Both the position numbers and the translations under genes were made by a program. 64,000 bases of DNA from Gnetum montanum (taxonomy: Eukaryota; Streptophyta; Gnetopsida; Gnetales; Gnetaceae), in assembly GCA_015680685.1 (NCBI GenBank), contig MNCI01036463.1, forward strand, positions 943,228-1,007,227, read 5' to 3'. This document shows, piece after piece, positions 11,061-23,398 of the stretch. The first letter of the stretch is position 1; each line of letters begins with the position of its first letter. The notes beneath the pieces are model-generated. The model was not told where the DNA came from. It did not search any database and saw only the letters and a list, made by a program, of their open reading frames with translations.

Positions 11061-12641
11061 TACACTAGACTCACTCCAATCTTGTCCATATGAACTATCA
11101 ATTATTTATTATAATTGTAGACAAATTTGACATGTCAAATATCAAGATCATACAACTTTTACCTATTTTGAAGATCAATATCTTACAACTTCTACCTTTA
11201 ACTAATTAGGACATGCCCAAGAAGATTGTCCAAGATGCTTAAATCATTTCTCGATATATTGTGTTTTTTCCTTTTTTATTTGAATATAATAATTTTTTTT
11301 AGCTAAGTGGAAGAAGTGATTTCCAGCATTAAGAAACTAGTTAACCATGCTTTTTCCCATTTTCCATTATTTTTAGCTATGCATGCGGGCTTCTAAGGTA
11401 GCTAGTGTCAATTGCTATTATGGAAACTAAGTGGAAAGTCTTTGAATATAAGGTGTTTTTTCCCTTTTATTTGAATATAATAACTATTCTCTCTCGCTCT
11501 ACAAAACCCTTAATAATCATCCTTTAAAAATCAATATAATTTTTTTTCTTTCCAATCCTCTAAAAACATGTGTTCATACTTACATTAGCAACTAATAAGA
11601 ATGTGTCTCATAATGATGGGATGATTACTTCCTCCTTCCCTCATTAGACTTAACAAGTTATTAATAGGATGAGACCTTACCACTTCTCATAATCCTAAGG
11701 ATAGATGCCTATTGCATATCATCTATCTTTAGTAGTATTATGATACCTTAAAAACTAGCTTTGTTCAAGGTGCTTGCTAATACTCCACATCACTTACAAA
11801 GCTAGAAAACATCAAACATTTGTGTGACTTACTAGTTTCAAGTTTTATTTTACAAGTAGCACCAATGGATGTGGTTGGATGTACTCTTAGTCTTCCACTA
11901 TGTTTCCACCATACAAGATCATTTGATCTATAATAGGCTCCAAACAAAGGTTGGGAATAAAAAATATAGGCATTAACAACTTTGCCCATGCAATGTGATG
12001 CTAAATTTCCACATTGAAGACCATCTAACTTGAAGAAGCCGATCATCATTTGACTATGAGTTGGATTATTTTTGGGTTTTAAACTACATAAACAAGGATT
12101 TTCTCAACCATCATTTTTAGACTACACCTCAATATACCCTCAAGATAGGTGGCTAGCGATTCTATATGAGGTGGATACACACTTACGAATGACATCTACA
12201 TTATTGAAAACCTTCAGGTGTTATCCAACTCAACCTCCTTAGGTCCAATGACTCAAGATATTAAGCTAAAGTAAGCATATGTATAGGTAGGATTAGATAG
12301 TGGTGCTTATCTTTACATCTAGGCTAAGGTGTATGCAAAATACATAGATAATGCAACCCATCCATTCAAGGTATCAGGATGAATTTATTATAATTAGAAT
12401 GATCCCTAAAAATATAGCATGCTTTACACAATGCACACCAATCAAATGCATCATCCACCTAATTACTAACTATGAGTTTAGGTGAATTGCTAATCCTAGG
12501 GCCTAAATGGCTTCTAGTCATAATTCATGTGGGTTAATTTTATAGAAACCAAATAAACATACATGATCACACATATATTTTCTTTTTTTATACATAAATA
12601 AAGGAATATAATTACTTATAAGTAAATGGGATTAGCATATT
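11061..12641. other. Unassigned AT-rich interval with a direct repeat
   Basis: I see no recognisable domain. A 30-base block (GTGTTTTTTCC...TTTGAATATAATAA) occurs at 11264-11294 and again at 11453-11483, each with an AAGTGGAA word near it, which suggests a 189-bp duplicated unit. A 90-codon minus frame (12049-11777, starts MMIGFFKLDGLQ) is open, but no family is recognised and no copy exists elsewhere in the window. The rest is relic sequence without structure I can name. Confidence 0.4.
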
Positions 12642-13459
12642 TTATGAAGTGTCTTTAGTCAGTTGCATTGATGGGGTTCCATCGATGCAACCCCATTGAC
12701 ATAGGGTTTTCCACGTTGACGTGTATCCATCAATGTGGCATCCTAGTAGGTCTATAATTACAACACCCCAACCATGTTAATGAAGGTTACAATTTCAGTT
12801 GCTAATGAAATTCTTGCATTTTGTTTCCATAAGAGATAGAATAATTTTCTAAGTGCTCATAGCAAGAGTTAAGGAGTGTATGAATCTTTATTCGAGCACT
12901 ATTGTACCTGGGCACCATAGTGTGTGTGGTAATAAAGACAAGCTTTTTGATAAACCTTGCAGCACTTAGACTAGCTTAATGAATTATTTATGCATTTATT
13001 ATTTCCACTAATTAAGCTAAATAGACTAGCACACATAAGTATGGCCACTTCGAGCAGATGTATAACATTTGTAATCCCAATAGTGCTTAACGCTTGGTCG
13101 CCCAATAGTGTTGTATGTGTTCAGGATGTGTACGAAAAGTGGGACTAGATGCTTATGTTAGGATAGTTAGTTATTAATTTGCAATTAAATTAGTTGATCA
13201 ATTTATTTTTAATTTATTACCAACCTTAGGTAAAAAAAAATATAAAATAATAAAAATCATGTACCTCAATTGCACTTAACCATACAACTGAGCTTTACAA
13301 GTGTAGTTGGGAAGACAATGATCATTCCATGATTAGATTCACCTTCTTGATTGAATCTTGTGTACAAGAACACTAGAAATCCATAGAATTTGACCAGATC
13401 ATGCATGAACACCTTAGTGATTCATATGGTTGGATGTAGGGGTACCTTGCCACTCATCA
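12642..13459 (+). repeat. Element E 5' LTR (818 bp)
   Basis: Starts TTATGAAGTGTC, which aligns with TGATGAAGTGTC of LTR A (the terminal G is mutated), and ends GCCACTCATCA directly before a PBS. The U3 resembles that of A in layout but uses CATCGATGCA/CATTGATG words and includes a strong hairpin (12662-12691). The R-U5 body (AAGTGCTCATAGCA, GGTAATAAAGACAAGC, CTTGCAGCACTT) aligns with B, C and H. The 3' end carries GGATGTAGGGGTACCTTGCCACTCATCA. Confidence 0.82.
12662..12691 (+). promoter_or_regulatory. Hairpin dyad in U3 of LTR E
   Basis: GTTGCATTGATGG pairs with CCATCGATGCAAC across a GGTT loop: 13 bp with one G-T pair. It sits upstream of the expected promoter. A protein-binding dyad or a DNA-structure element are both possible; no factor can be named from sequence. 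Confidence 0.45.
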
Positions 13460-13460
13460 T

Positions 13461-13478
13461 TGGTGCCATTGCTAGGGA
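13461..13478 (+). other. Element E primer-binding site
   Basis: TGGTGCCATTGCTAGGGA lies one base after the LTR end and is a decayed match to the tRNA-Asp 3' end. Compared with A it differs by C/T or G/A transitions. Confidence 0.75.
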
Positions 13479-13617
13479 TTTTTAGCTAATACCGTGTGCT
13501 ATCAATCTAGAATTAGTGAAAATTACTCAACATCACTAAAACAAACTTGACAAAGTTAAATCATACTAATTAATCAAAATATACTATAAGCACACTAAGA
13601 AATTGTTTCTAACAAAA

Positions 13618-14270
13618 ATATCTTCTTCTTCTCATAGGCAAGACGATTCTAGGTCAATAGTACCACAAAAATACAGAGTGGTGTACACTCATCCTAATGA
13701 GTTTGTATCCAATTTCACTTACATCCTTCATCAGGATGAACAAATTAGGTGGCAAGACATGGAGGGGAACACTGTATTGCCACCTAATTGATTTGTTCCA
13801 AAGATGCTACTCCAAACTCTTACAGGGTTAGGCATTAAGAAGCTTCACAGAGAGTACATTATGAAAGATCATAACGTTTAGGACTACCATCCCACTAAGA
13901 CATAATGCAAATGAGATTGGCAACATGAAAAGCACCACAAAGCCATGAAGGGGAAATGGTTCACTAACCCCTTGTTCTTGCTAGATCAAAAGGATAATGA
14001 GGAACCTCTTTCTAAGGGTTCTTAACATGTAGACTCTCAACCTCTTGACTCTGGTGAAGAGAAGCTAAACCCAAATCCTAAATCAATGATAAAAAATCTA
14101 GATTCTAATAATGGTGAGTTCCATGGTTATGAAAAATGGAGAGGAAGTGGTAGACACCATGGTGGTGATAGTCCTTCATCCTCTTCATCTAGATTAGCTT
14201 CCTCCTTTGAATTTGAAAAGAATCATAGTGTGGAACAAGTCTCCCTCAATGAAGAAAGTCAAATCTAGGC
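13618..14270 (+). pseudogene. Element E: Gag N-terminal half (truncated)
   Basis: Homologous to the Gag starts of A and C: SSSSHRQDD, then YRVVYTHPNEFVSNFTYILH and MEGNTVLPPN. The expected start codon is ATA (13618), an ATG-to-ATA change, although an in-frame Met lies five codons upstream at 13603. Two segments stay open (13603-13791 and 14086-14268), with a His/Gly/Ser-rich stretch near 14140-14200 as in C. The match stops at about 14270; the Gag core, pol and 3' LTR of E are absent. Element D begins soon after, so truncation by its insertion or by deletion is likely. Confidence 0.75.
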
Positions 14271-15417
14271 CAAATCGATAGCCAATCAACCATGCATGTC
14301 AACCTCTGGGGTTGCCAATGTTAATGGTCAATGTTGGGTGTCAACATTTGATAATTTGAAGGCTTCTAAGTACCTCATTTAAGCTCTCCCCTTTTGTCCA
14401 TGGTGAGCATGGTGGCCCCAATGTGGATGAGAGGGGGATGGTAGCTTTGTACCATATTTGATCACTTTTGTGGCTTTCGAAAGCTCTAGACAATTCTAGC
14501 AAGATCTAGGGATCACTTAGCATCAAGAAATGATCATTAGGCAATCGATTTAGGTCATTTTTGGCTTTCCCTCATCTATCCATGTTGAGGGTGAGAGGCT
14601 TAGCATGGAAGAAGCCTTCCCCTGCATGAAAAACACCAAATACCATATTTCGACTAACTTTGACTAGGTTTGGTGGGGTTCCGAGGCTACCAGAGATGCT
14701 TGGAGGGGTTCTAGATCATGTGGGGTCCTTGTTGGGGTTACAATTATGCTAGATTGGTGTTCAAGGATAAGAGTGGGTGTTACTCCCCTTCTTCTACATT
14801 AGGCACTACTGCCCCAGCATGGAAACCCATGGTGTCTAGCTTTGTTCATGTCTCATCCACTTTTGGGAATCTAGGGTTGAAAAAGGTAGGTTTGTATTTT
14901 AATGAATTTGAAAAATAAGAGTCATTTTTCCACATTGGGCATGGTATCCCCAACATGGATGCATGGGGGTTAAGGTTGCCATAAGGTTTTAAGTGTTGAA
15001 TTAGAAAAGATCTCAATGTTGATGCAATTTTTGGTTAAGAGAGAAGGTACAACATGGGGCCTGCAATCTAGGAATTTAAATTTTTTTAAAATGAAGTTGT
15101 TTCCCATCTAAAATTAATGTGAACTAGACTTTCCACCCTTTACACTTCAGTGCACTTGGAGTTATGATGCACTGAATTAGTAGCTGGGGTTTCAAGGTGT
15201 GCGTTTAGGTTTTAGATGAGTTTTATATGTTAATTTTTGCAAGTTTGAATCACAACTATCATTCTACAATAATAGTGCATTGGAGAAGAGCTTTGTTAGA
15301 GGTTCCTATGGTAGCAGCAACCAATTTCTAGTGTGGAAGCCTCCCATCTTCCTTATAGCCAGTGTTGATCCTCCAACCTTCTCAGTTTTTAGTTATTCCT
15401 AGTGTTGAGCCTGTCAT
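14271..15417. other. Unassigned interval, possibly the left-hand part of element D
   Basis: No coding domain seen. The stretch repeats short words such as CCCAGCATGGAA, CCATGTTGAGGG and TTGGGCATGG. Similar words occur in 33400-35760 on the other side of D, so these could be the two LTR regions of D. I could not align them end to end by eye, so this stays a suggestion. A 66-codon plus frame (14718-14918) is not recognised. Confidence 0.3.
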
Positions 15418-18400
15418 GGCACCAAAGAAACAAGGGGAAAAGAGCCAAAACCCTATGATCTAGATGGTGGATGAACATGCTTGGGAGCTAGAAGAAGTAC
15501 CTAGGTCCATATCCATCCAACCTTCTTCTGTTGCTGCTCCAAGGTAGGTAGTTCTACCTATTTTTGCCTTTGTTTTCTATGGTTTTTTCTAGTTTTTGCT
15601 TTCTATGTGTTAAGGTCATTTTTTAAAGATCTACTATAGTGGAGGGATTAAAAAAAAATTGTAATGAAGTCTCACCTCCTATTTTTTCCATTTCCACATG
15701 GATCCATGGTCACCTTGTTGCCTTAACTTTTGTAGATTTGATTTTGAAAATAGGACTTGTTTTTTCATGCTTTTTTCCCAAAATTTTATGGTGTGGCCAT
15801 TTTTTTAGATCTAGGCCTTAGGATTTTTTAAAATTAAATTTCAAAAAAATCCTAATGCATTATTTTGGTTTCAATGGTTTTGGCTATTTCGATTGTTTCC
15901 ATGGCTATATGAAATCTAGGTTTTGAGGTTTTTGATGTTTTGGCATGAAAAAACAAGCAATGTTATGCATTTTTTCTTAGGAAAATAGCTATACATTGTG
16001 AAATTTAATATTATGGGTTCTTAGCTCTTTGTTTAGGATTTCTAATGGATGTTTTCTCATTTAATTTAGACTCATAACGATCAAGTTATGGTTGTTTTCC
16101 TAACATTACGTAGTTAGGTTGTTTATGTTACTTTTGTAATCTCATGTAATTTTGCAAATTTTTTCTAAAGAAATGGCAAAGGTTATGACTATTTTCTAGT
16201 TATTACTGAGTAGGCTTTAGCTTTAGATTTCCAATGGAGGTGGAATCATTCCAATTGGACTTAAAACAAAATTTCTACAAAGTTTTTACTAAGCATGTGT
16301 AATAAGGATGTTTGTTGCATTTTCCGATTATTGTCCAAATTGACAAAGTTTTCCTACATAAATGGGAATGGTTTTGAAATTTTTCTAAACATGGATATAT
16401 AGGGCTTAATTTAAGCTTTCAAACAGTGGTATAATCACTGTATTTGGAGCTGAAACAAATTTTATGTGAATTTTTTACCAACCTTGCGCAAAAAGGGGTT
16501 AATGTTAACAGCTACAGTTTTGGCTAAATTCTTTCATGTTTTATGGATATATGGCTATAATTTTTTAATTCTAATGATCACAGTTGTAAGTTTCATAATT
16601 CTAAGATTCTTTTTGTGGTAGAATCACTAAAATCGGAGCACAAACGAATGTTTGATGAAGTTTTTGCTATGGCTATGTGAATCAAGGGAAAATTATGGTC
16701 ATAGCACACTACCCATTTGGAAAGGGAGGTGTTTGATATATATAACTTATGTTTTTTTTTTCAACATGTAAAACTAATGCTTAATTTTGTTTTTTAAGAA
16801 GAGTAAAAGCTTTTTCTATTTTTAGCAAGCTTTTACTATGGCTACATGATTTTCCAACTTTATGATGCTTTTTTTAAATTTATGCATAGCTTATATGCTT
16901 TTTCCAAATTTATGCATGCTTTGCATAATCTAGATGTTCTTTTTTTCCTAAACTTATGCTTGCTTTTTCTAAATTTATGCATAAGTTAGATGCTATTTTC
17001 TAAATTTATGCATATCTTGCATGTTTTTTCCAAATTTATGCATAACTTAGATGCTTTTTCTAAATTTATGCATAATTTAGACTAATACTTAGTTTTGGGC
17101 TATAAAATTTTGGCTATAAAGGCTATAAAATATGGTAAAAATTCTTTTATGGAATTTCTTAAGCTAATTTAGATAAACATCTAAGAGCTTTTTATACCTC
17201 TGACTTAGGAAGTTTTGTCTAAATTTATTAAGAAATTCCAATTGGTCATGATGTAAGGTTATGCATAGTTGTAATAATGTTTTCTTGTATAATTGCTTAG
17301 ACAAATTTAGAAAAAATACCTTAGAGATTTTTACAAAGGTTAATTTCACCTTTGACTAGATGTTTTGTTTATATTTGCTAACTCTAATAGGTCATAATGT
17401 TTTTTGTTTTGCTTCATGTAGGATCTTTTTGAGGCCTATCCTCATCATAGTGGAGCTGGTTAGTATCTTGTGCTACATTGGTCATCCCAAGACCACCACC
17501 CCACCACATGACATGCCTTTTGGAGAGCTCTCATTGTGGTTCCAGCCTAGGGTAAGGGACTTCCTTGCCTACCTCCTTAGAAATTGCAGTGTAATGCTAT
17601 GATCACACTTGTTTGTGGATGTAGTTAGGGTTGTTGTGAAGACCCTATTGCCTTAGGACTCTAGCCTGATTGCCAAATACATTATTGACAAGCCAATTGC
17701 TAAGATCGTAAGGAGAGTAGCAAATGCCATAAGCCCATGTTACCTTATAGAGTTCTAGACAATGCCATAGTATAGTTAGTATAATACTAACAATACTTTG
17801 ATGGTGGTGCATAGAGCCCATACATTATTCCAAAACCTACCTAGCACCATGTGAAACCATGGGTAGAGACTCCAGACAAAGTGAAGTTCATGCATGGGAT
17901 GGCTAAGGACATCATTGATAAGTTGCATTAGGTTACACCTAAGATAGGTAATGATTTTGTTTTATGCTTCAATTGAAGGCTTTGCTTACATTATGACTAT
18001 CTTAGGTTGTGCATTATGTTTTATGTTGTATTTTATGCTTGTGTAGTGCATTCTATGGAGTGGGATCCCCAATAGAGACATGGAGATAGACTCCTTGCCT
18101 AAGCTTTCCTCTAATGTATCTAGTGTACCTTGGAAGTTGTATGAGATTGTTACTAATCTAGCAATGTCATGCATAAAAACTTCAGGGGAGCTAGAGAGGT
18201 AAATTATGGTAGCAATCCTACAGGAGATGGTGGAACAACGTATGTAGATGGACCTCATCTCCCATAAGGTTGAGGATTGGAAGGATCATTGTGCTTGGGT
18301 CCTGGAGTGGGGCAAGATACAAAAGGTCCATAAGCGATAGTACAAGGTGGATCATGGGGACTACCTAAAGTGGCTTAGGGAGGAGTCGGTTGAATAATGT

Positions 18401-18860
18401 AGGAGAGAGTTGTTCATCTAGGGGATCTAGGTAGAGAGTGTTTATCAACTTTTTAAAAGTACTCTCAAGGTGGAACAATCCCTTACTCTTTAGATTACCA
18501 CTATTGCAAGTGAGACCTCTATAGTTGTTGCTACCCAAGAGCCTCCTACTTGGACTTCTATAGATAGTACCAGCATTCTCTCTGGCATTAATCTTGGGGA
18601 TGTTGACTGGGTCAACATGACAGAGGACCAAATCCTCCATCATTTGGAGGAATGCCTTCCCCATTTATCCCCAAAAAGAATGGAGTTGGAATCTCCATAG
18701 GTTTGATATATTTTATGTTTTATTTTTTGTTTTAAGTCATGATTTTGGCTATGGGCTACCAATTGGATATATGTTGTTGTATTCCAGGTCTCAAGACACA
18801 TTAGCGGCCCTAGTGGTGAGGATGGGAATGACCCACCACTTCCTCCTCTAGATGTTAGTA
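15418..18860 (+). pseudogene. Plus-strand, apparently multi-exon ORF antisense to element D (decayed)
   Basis: Begins MAPKKQGEKSQNP at 15418, followed by a GTAGGTAG donor-like site after 15543. A long T-rich, ORF-poor stretch (15600-17410) ends in a TGTAG acceptor-like site before GATCTTTTTGAGGCC. A coding-like block, broken by stops, runs 17420-17950 (PWVETPDKVKFMHGMAKDII) to GGTAATG. A second block at 18045-18700 contains WKLYEIVTNLAMSCIKTSGE and LGDVDWVNMTEDQILHHLEE. A short last block after CCAG (18788) reads GPSGEDGNDPPLPPLD. No domain is recognised. Its position downstream of gag-protease and on the opposite strand is like the antisense ORFs reported in Tat-lineage gypsy elements. Exon boundaries are my reading, not proven. 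Confidence 0.45.
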
Positions 18861-19533
18861 GCCTTCTTCAGTTTAACTTATTGGCTATTTATTTTTGTTT
18901 TCATGTTGATGCTATGATTAGCCAAGAATATGTTATAGATGGTTATTCTTTGACATTCTTGCCATACAATGTGGCCATGGCTATGTGTGTTATGGACATT
19001 TTAACTTTAAATTTAAATTTTGATTTTATTTTTGGTTATATGCATCTATAGTAGTAGTGAGCATTGTAAATGTTAAAAATGACTATGTTGACATTTTGGT
19101 TATAATGTTAAATAGTTGATCAGTGTAATAATAGACTAAGAAAAGAGAGATATAATAATAAAAGGGACTTTTGCTAGTTTTAGGCCATCGTGAGCACAAG
19201 TTATATAGTTTTGCTAGCTTAAGGCCATGGTGGGCCATCATGCTAGTTTAAGGTCTTAGCAGACCATAATGCCAGTTTAACATATTAGCAAATGGGGTTG
19301 TGAAAAAAACCATATATTTATAAGGCTTTTGTGATGTTTATAACATAAGCAAAAATAAAGAAAGGTTGTAGCAAATAGGTAAAGATGCAAATGAACATAG
19401 GTTATATGCATAGGCTATGGAGTAGAACAACAAATGCATGAAAAGATATAGTATATTGTATAAGAAAAGCAAGGCTACATGGCTATCGTTGCATCTAGTC
19501 ATAGGGGCATGAGAAGGTTAAGGAAAACTTCAC
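18861..19533. other. AT-rich spacer between antisense ORF and gag-protease of element D
   Basis: Contains several short repeats of GCTAGTTT-AGGCCAT (19160-19270), in at least three imperfect copies: GCTAGTTTTAGGCCATCG, GCTAGCTTAAGGCCATGG and GCTAGTTTAAGGTCTTAG. No ORF of note. It lies between two convergently oriented gene relics, so it could hold their 3' ends. Confidence 0.4.
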
Positions 19534-22361
19534 TTGTGCAGATTCTTTCTAATCTTTGCAAGATTAGGGAGTGAGTAGGGCCTACTTTTCACAAGCTTAT
19601 ATTTGATATCCCCTTCGCTTATGATGTTAAAAGGGAGTTCATCCCATAATGTATGTTGTTGCTTATCACTATCATTGTTGGCTTTCTTGGGTTTTTTCTC
19701 TTCATGGCTGGGAGCTTCTTCTTGAAGCTCTACTCTGGAGCCTTACTCTATGTCTATGTTATTGATAGCTAGGGGAACTATGTTATCATCATGAATGATG
19801 ATTTTACCTCCCTCGTAAGAAAGGTGAATTTCTTGATGAATGGGAGAGGACATAGCTTGTAATTGAGCCAACCAAGGTCTTTCCAGAATCAAGTTGAACC
19901 CTGGTATCTCTTCCATCATCAAAAAGTTGGTGGTTGTGGGGAATTGCTCCTTGGCTACAAAATCCAAGGAGATAGACCCCTTAATGGCAACTCTTGATCC
20001 ATTGAAGGACTAAAGAGCTGCAGTGGTTGTAGGTTGTATTCACTCAGTTAAGCCTAAGCATTCAATGATGGTGCATGGGATGACATTGGTTGTGGCTCCA
20101 TCATCAACATGCACTTGATGGATTTTAACTATCCTATGCATATGGTTATGAATATAGGGGTTGTAGTTACTTTTTCATTTTGGGGATTAACCTTAATTTT
20201 GCTATTGCAAAATACAATGTGTGTTGACTTCACCTCCTTTGGTGAAGGAGGAATCATCAATACATAGATGGATTTCTTATTAGCAAGGATATCCTCATTA
20301 ATGGGGATGGAGATCAACATTTTGACTAGTATCTCATGATGTGTGGTGGAAGTCATGATTAGGTCATACAAGCTTAAAGTTGTATTTTTTTTCTTGAGGG
20401 ATTGTCTAACTTGGTCCATTGCATTAAGGAAGTTTTTATTGTTGGCTATGGCCTTGTCACCCTGATGATGCTTTACTTTCTCAATGCATTCAAAAATGTG
20501 AATTTTGGTTTTAGGTTGTGGCTGTTGTGGCTTTTCCTTGTTGTTTTGGTTATGAGCATTAGTGTTCTCTTGTGACTTGTTGGTTGAAGGGGTTGGGACA
20601 AAGGTGGTCATGGGTATAGCCAAAATGGGAGTGGTCTTCAATGGATTCACTTCCTTTTGTGCCTTCATTTGCTTATCTCCCTTGTTGCTAGGATTTTGCT
20701 TATGCTTCTTCCTTTGTTTGGCTAAATTGTTTTGGTTGCTAGCCATTGGTTATGAGGAAGAGGCAGTAGCATTGGCCACCATAGGAGGTCGTTATGTAGT
20801 TGATTGGGCTATGGTTGTTTGGGTTGGAAGACTTTGATGATAAAAGGTTCTTTTGAAGGCACTTGTGATGGTACAATGAAATGGGATCTTAATCTATGGG
20901 AAGTTGAAGAAGCCCTTTCATTGTAGAGGAATACTTGAATCATGAATGGTTCTCTGGCAGGTCTCTGATCATCATCAATGTTGAATGCTAAAATAACATA
21001 GGGGCTATCATTAGCATTCAATGGATCTTTGAAGACATAAATCAACTGATTTTATGGCAGAATTGGGTTAGAAGAATCTAATACTGGCTCTTCCCTATCT
21101 ATCATCGTTTGTAGGTAATCCTTCAATGTAAGGCAGAAGTCTATGTCATGACCAAGTAATTGATGATAATGGCAGAAGTGGTCTAACATGAAGTATCTAG
21201 GCATTTGTGGATCATCTTTTGTTGCTCCAGAGGGATCCTTGGCTATTTCTCATAGCTGCTCTTACTTCTTTCAAGTGACTTCAGTCATTTTTTTGTGTTG
21301 CATGCATCTACTTCTTAATAGTTAGTCTAGCAATTTAGATGGTTTTAATGGCAACATAGTGTATTTGGACCCATCCTTCCTTTTCAAGTTAGGTCTAGTT
21401 ATTGTCAATGCAGTGACACCATAGGTTAATGGTTGATTATTGCAATAATTGATGGGGGCCTTAGGCAGATTGACCTTCAACCCTTGATTCATGTTCTTTG
21501 TTTCCTTGGTTACAGTTGCTATAGTCATGTTGTTTTGTTTGCTCTTTTCTTTATCTCTTCAAGTGTGTTGGTTTTTATATGCTATATAGGCTAGATCATG
21601 ATTGGCCTCCACAACATCCTCTATATTTTTAGTTTATGAGAACACTTGGCTAAGAGACCATGGATCAAGTTAGTGGAGTTTAGACTTGATAAAGTCATTC
21701 ATTGCTTTCTTAAATATGGCTAACAAGTGGGCTTCAGCTATAGGCTCTGGTATTTCATTTAGCAATTCATTTCATCACTAAATGAATTTCTGCGTGGGTT
21801 TTAAGGGCCCTTGCTTGACCTTCATGAGCTAGTTAAGGATTATGTCAGGCTTCAAGGTATACTTGAAGTAGTTGACAAACTAGGCTACTAAGTCTTCTAA
21901 AGAAGATATGGATCCTCTGGGTAATGTGTGATACTAATCAAGTGCTTTCTTAGTCAAAGACATAGAAAAAATCCTCATGATGGTATGAGGCCATGGATGC
22001 AAGAGTAAACATTCAGATTAAAAGATAATAAGGTGAGCATTAGGGTCACCTTCTCCATTATATTTGCTAAATTGGGGAATAGGGACACAAAGAGGAAGTG
22101 TCAAGGGTGGGACTACAAGACTTATGGGATCATCTTGGTAGAAATCTATAATCTTGATAGTCTATGTGGTAGAGGCTTTAAGCCTTTTGAACTTCTTTGT
22201 TAGGTTTTGTATCATTTGAAAAGCTTGATCCAAACCTTGTGATGACCCCATAGGTTGTGGGGTTTGTTCATAGGGCTATGATGTCTATTTTGAAGCTTTT
22301 AGCCTTGCTATGGGTTGCATGATAGAAGGAAGAGGTTGTGTTATGGTTATGGCTTATGGGT
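19534..22361 (-). pseudogene. Element D: Gag core and aspartic protease (downstream part, minus strand)
   Basis: Reading leftward from the C insertion: a Gag core with VPIPQFSKYNGEGDPNAHL (about 22070), a pattern typical of Tat-like gypsy Gag. A downstream segment (21045-20809) reads FKDPLNANDSPYVILAFNI. A Lys/Asn/Gln-rich linker (20746-20160) follows, then a retropepsin with HVDDGATTNVIPCTII and the second-half block FNLILERPWLAQL (near 19875). The frame ends in a TGA at 19534-19536 after LAKIRKNLHK. No RT, RNase H or integrase follows. The active site reads DDGATTN, so the usual D-S/T-G has become D-D-G. Many stops show decay. Element C interrupts it at 22361. Confidence 0.72.
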
Positions 22362-23230
22362 TGATAAATCGTGTTTTCATACACTCTAATATCAGAGTGG
22401 CCATGCTATCAGGTACATGATATCGGGTATGCAATATCATGGCCCAAGATGCGATATCGTACATTTGATATCATAGGGTTACTCCCAAGTCTATAAATAT
22501 AGCCCCTGGGCACACAATTGAGAGTAGTTTTTGGTAGTCAAGTAGCGAGACTCTTACAGTTTGTCCATTTGAGAGTTAGAATATTTTCCAAGTGCCCACA
22601 AAAGGAGGTCTATGTGTGAATGAATTTTTTTTCAAGCATTGATGTACCTGAACACACCATTATGTTGGTAATAAAGACAAACTCTTTGAGTCATCCTTAC
22701 AGCACTTGAGACTTTCTTTCTTATGCATTTATATATTGTGATTTCATGCAATTGTCATTAATGTTATTCATGCAGCAATTAATTTTGATTAATAAGGAAA
22801 TTCATTAAAATACACAAGCATGACCCCTTCAAACATACGTGTGACACTTGGTAGCTCAGAAACGATTAGTGTTTGACAGCCTAGTAGTGTTTACACAAAG
22901 TTTAGGATGTATTCGGGAAGTGGGAACGGTTACTTGTGTTAGGCTAGATTAGACCATAATTTACTTAGCAATTAGTCACTCTTTCTTTTATTCTTGTTCT
23001 AGAAGATTAATTTGATAAAAACACAAAATAATAAAAATCTTACTCCTCAGTCACACTTAACCATACAATTGCATTCCATAAGTAGGACTGGGAAGACAAC
23101 GAATGGACAACATACATGCACTATTTAGCTCTAGTGTACTTAGTAATTATAGTCTACAGAATTTGACCAGATCGCACATGAATGCCTGTGATTTGTATGG
23201 TTGGGTGTAGGGGTACCTTGTCACTCATCA
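22362..23230 (+). repeat. Element C 5' LTR (869 bp)
   Basis: Starts TGATAAATCGTG and ends GTCACTCATCA. The U3 has repeated GATATCG-type words (22415-22475), a TATA box TATAAATAT at 22492, and AATAAA at 22670-22675. The region between TATA and AATAAA would be R, giving a transcript start near 22520. The 3' LTR has the same layout. Confidence 0.9.
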
Positions 23231-23231
23231 T

Positions 23232-23249
23232 TGGCACCATTGCCGAGGA
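23232..23249 (+). other. Element C primer-binding site
   Basis: TGGCACCATTGCCGAGGA begins two bases after the LTR end. It matches the tRNA-Asp 3' end with three transition-type differences. Confidence 0.82.
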
Positions 23250-23398
23250 CTATAGTTCTACGTGTACTATCTAAACCAAGTGAAATTTAGCAACGTTGTT
23301 GTTCAAACCCTAAGAGTCAAATCTTACGAAAACAAAAATTATTATTATAATTAATTTAAACCTTAACTACACACTGCCTATAAGTTCATTAACACAAA

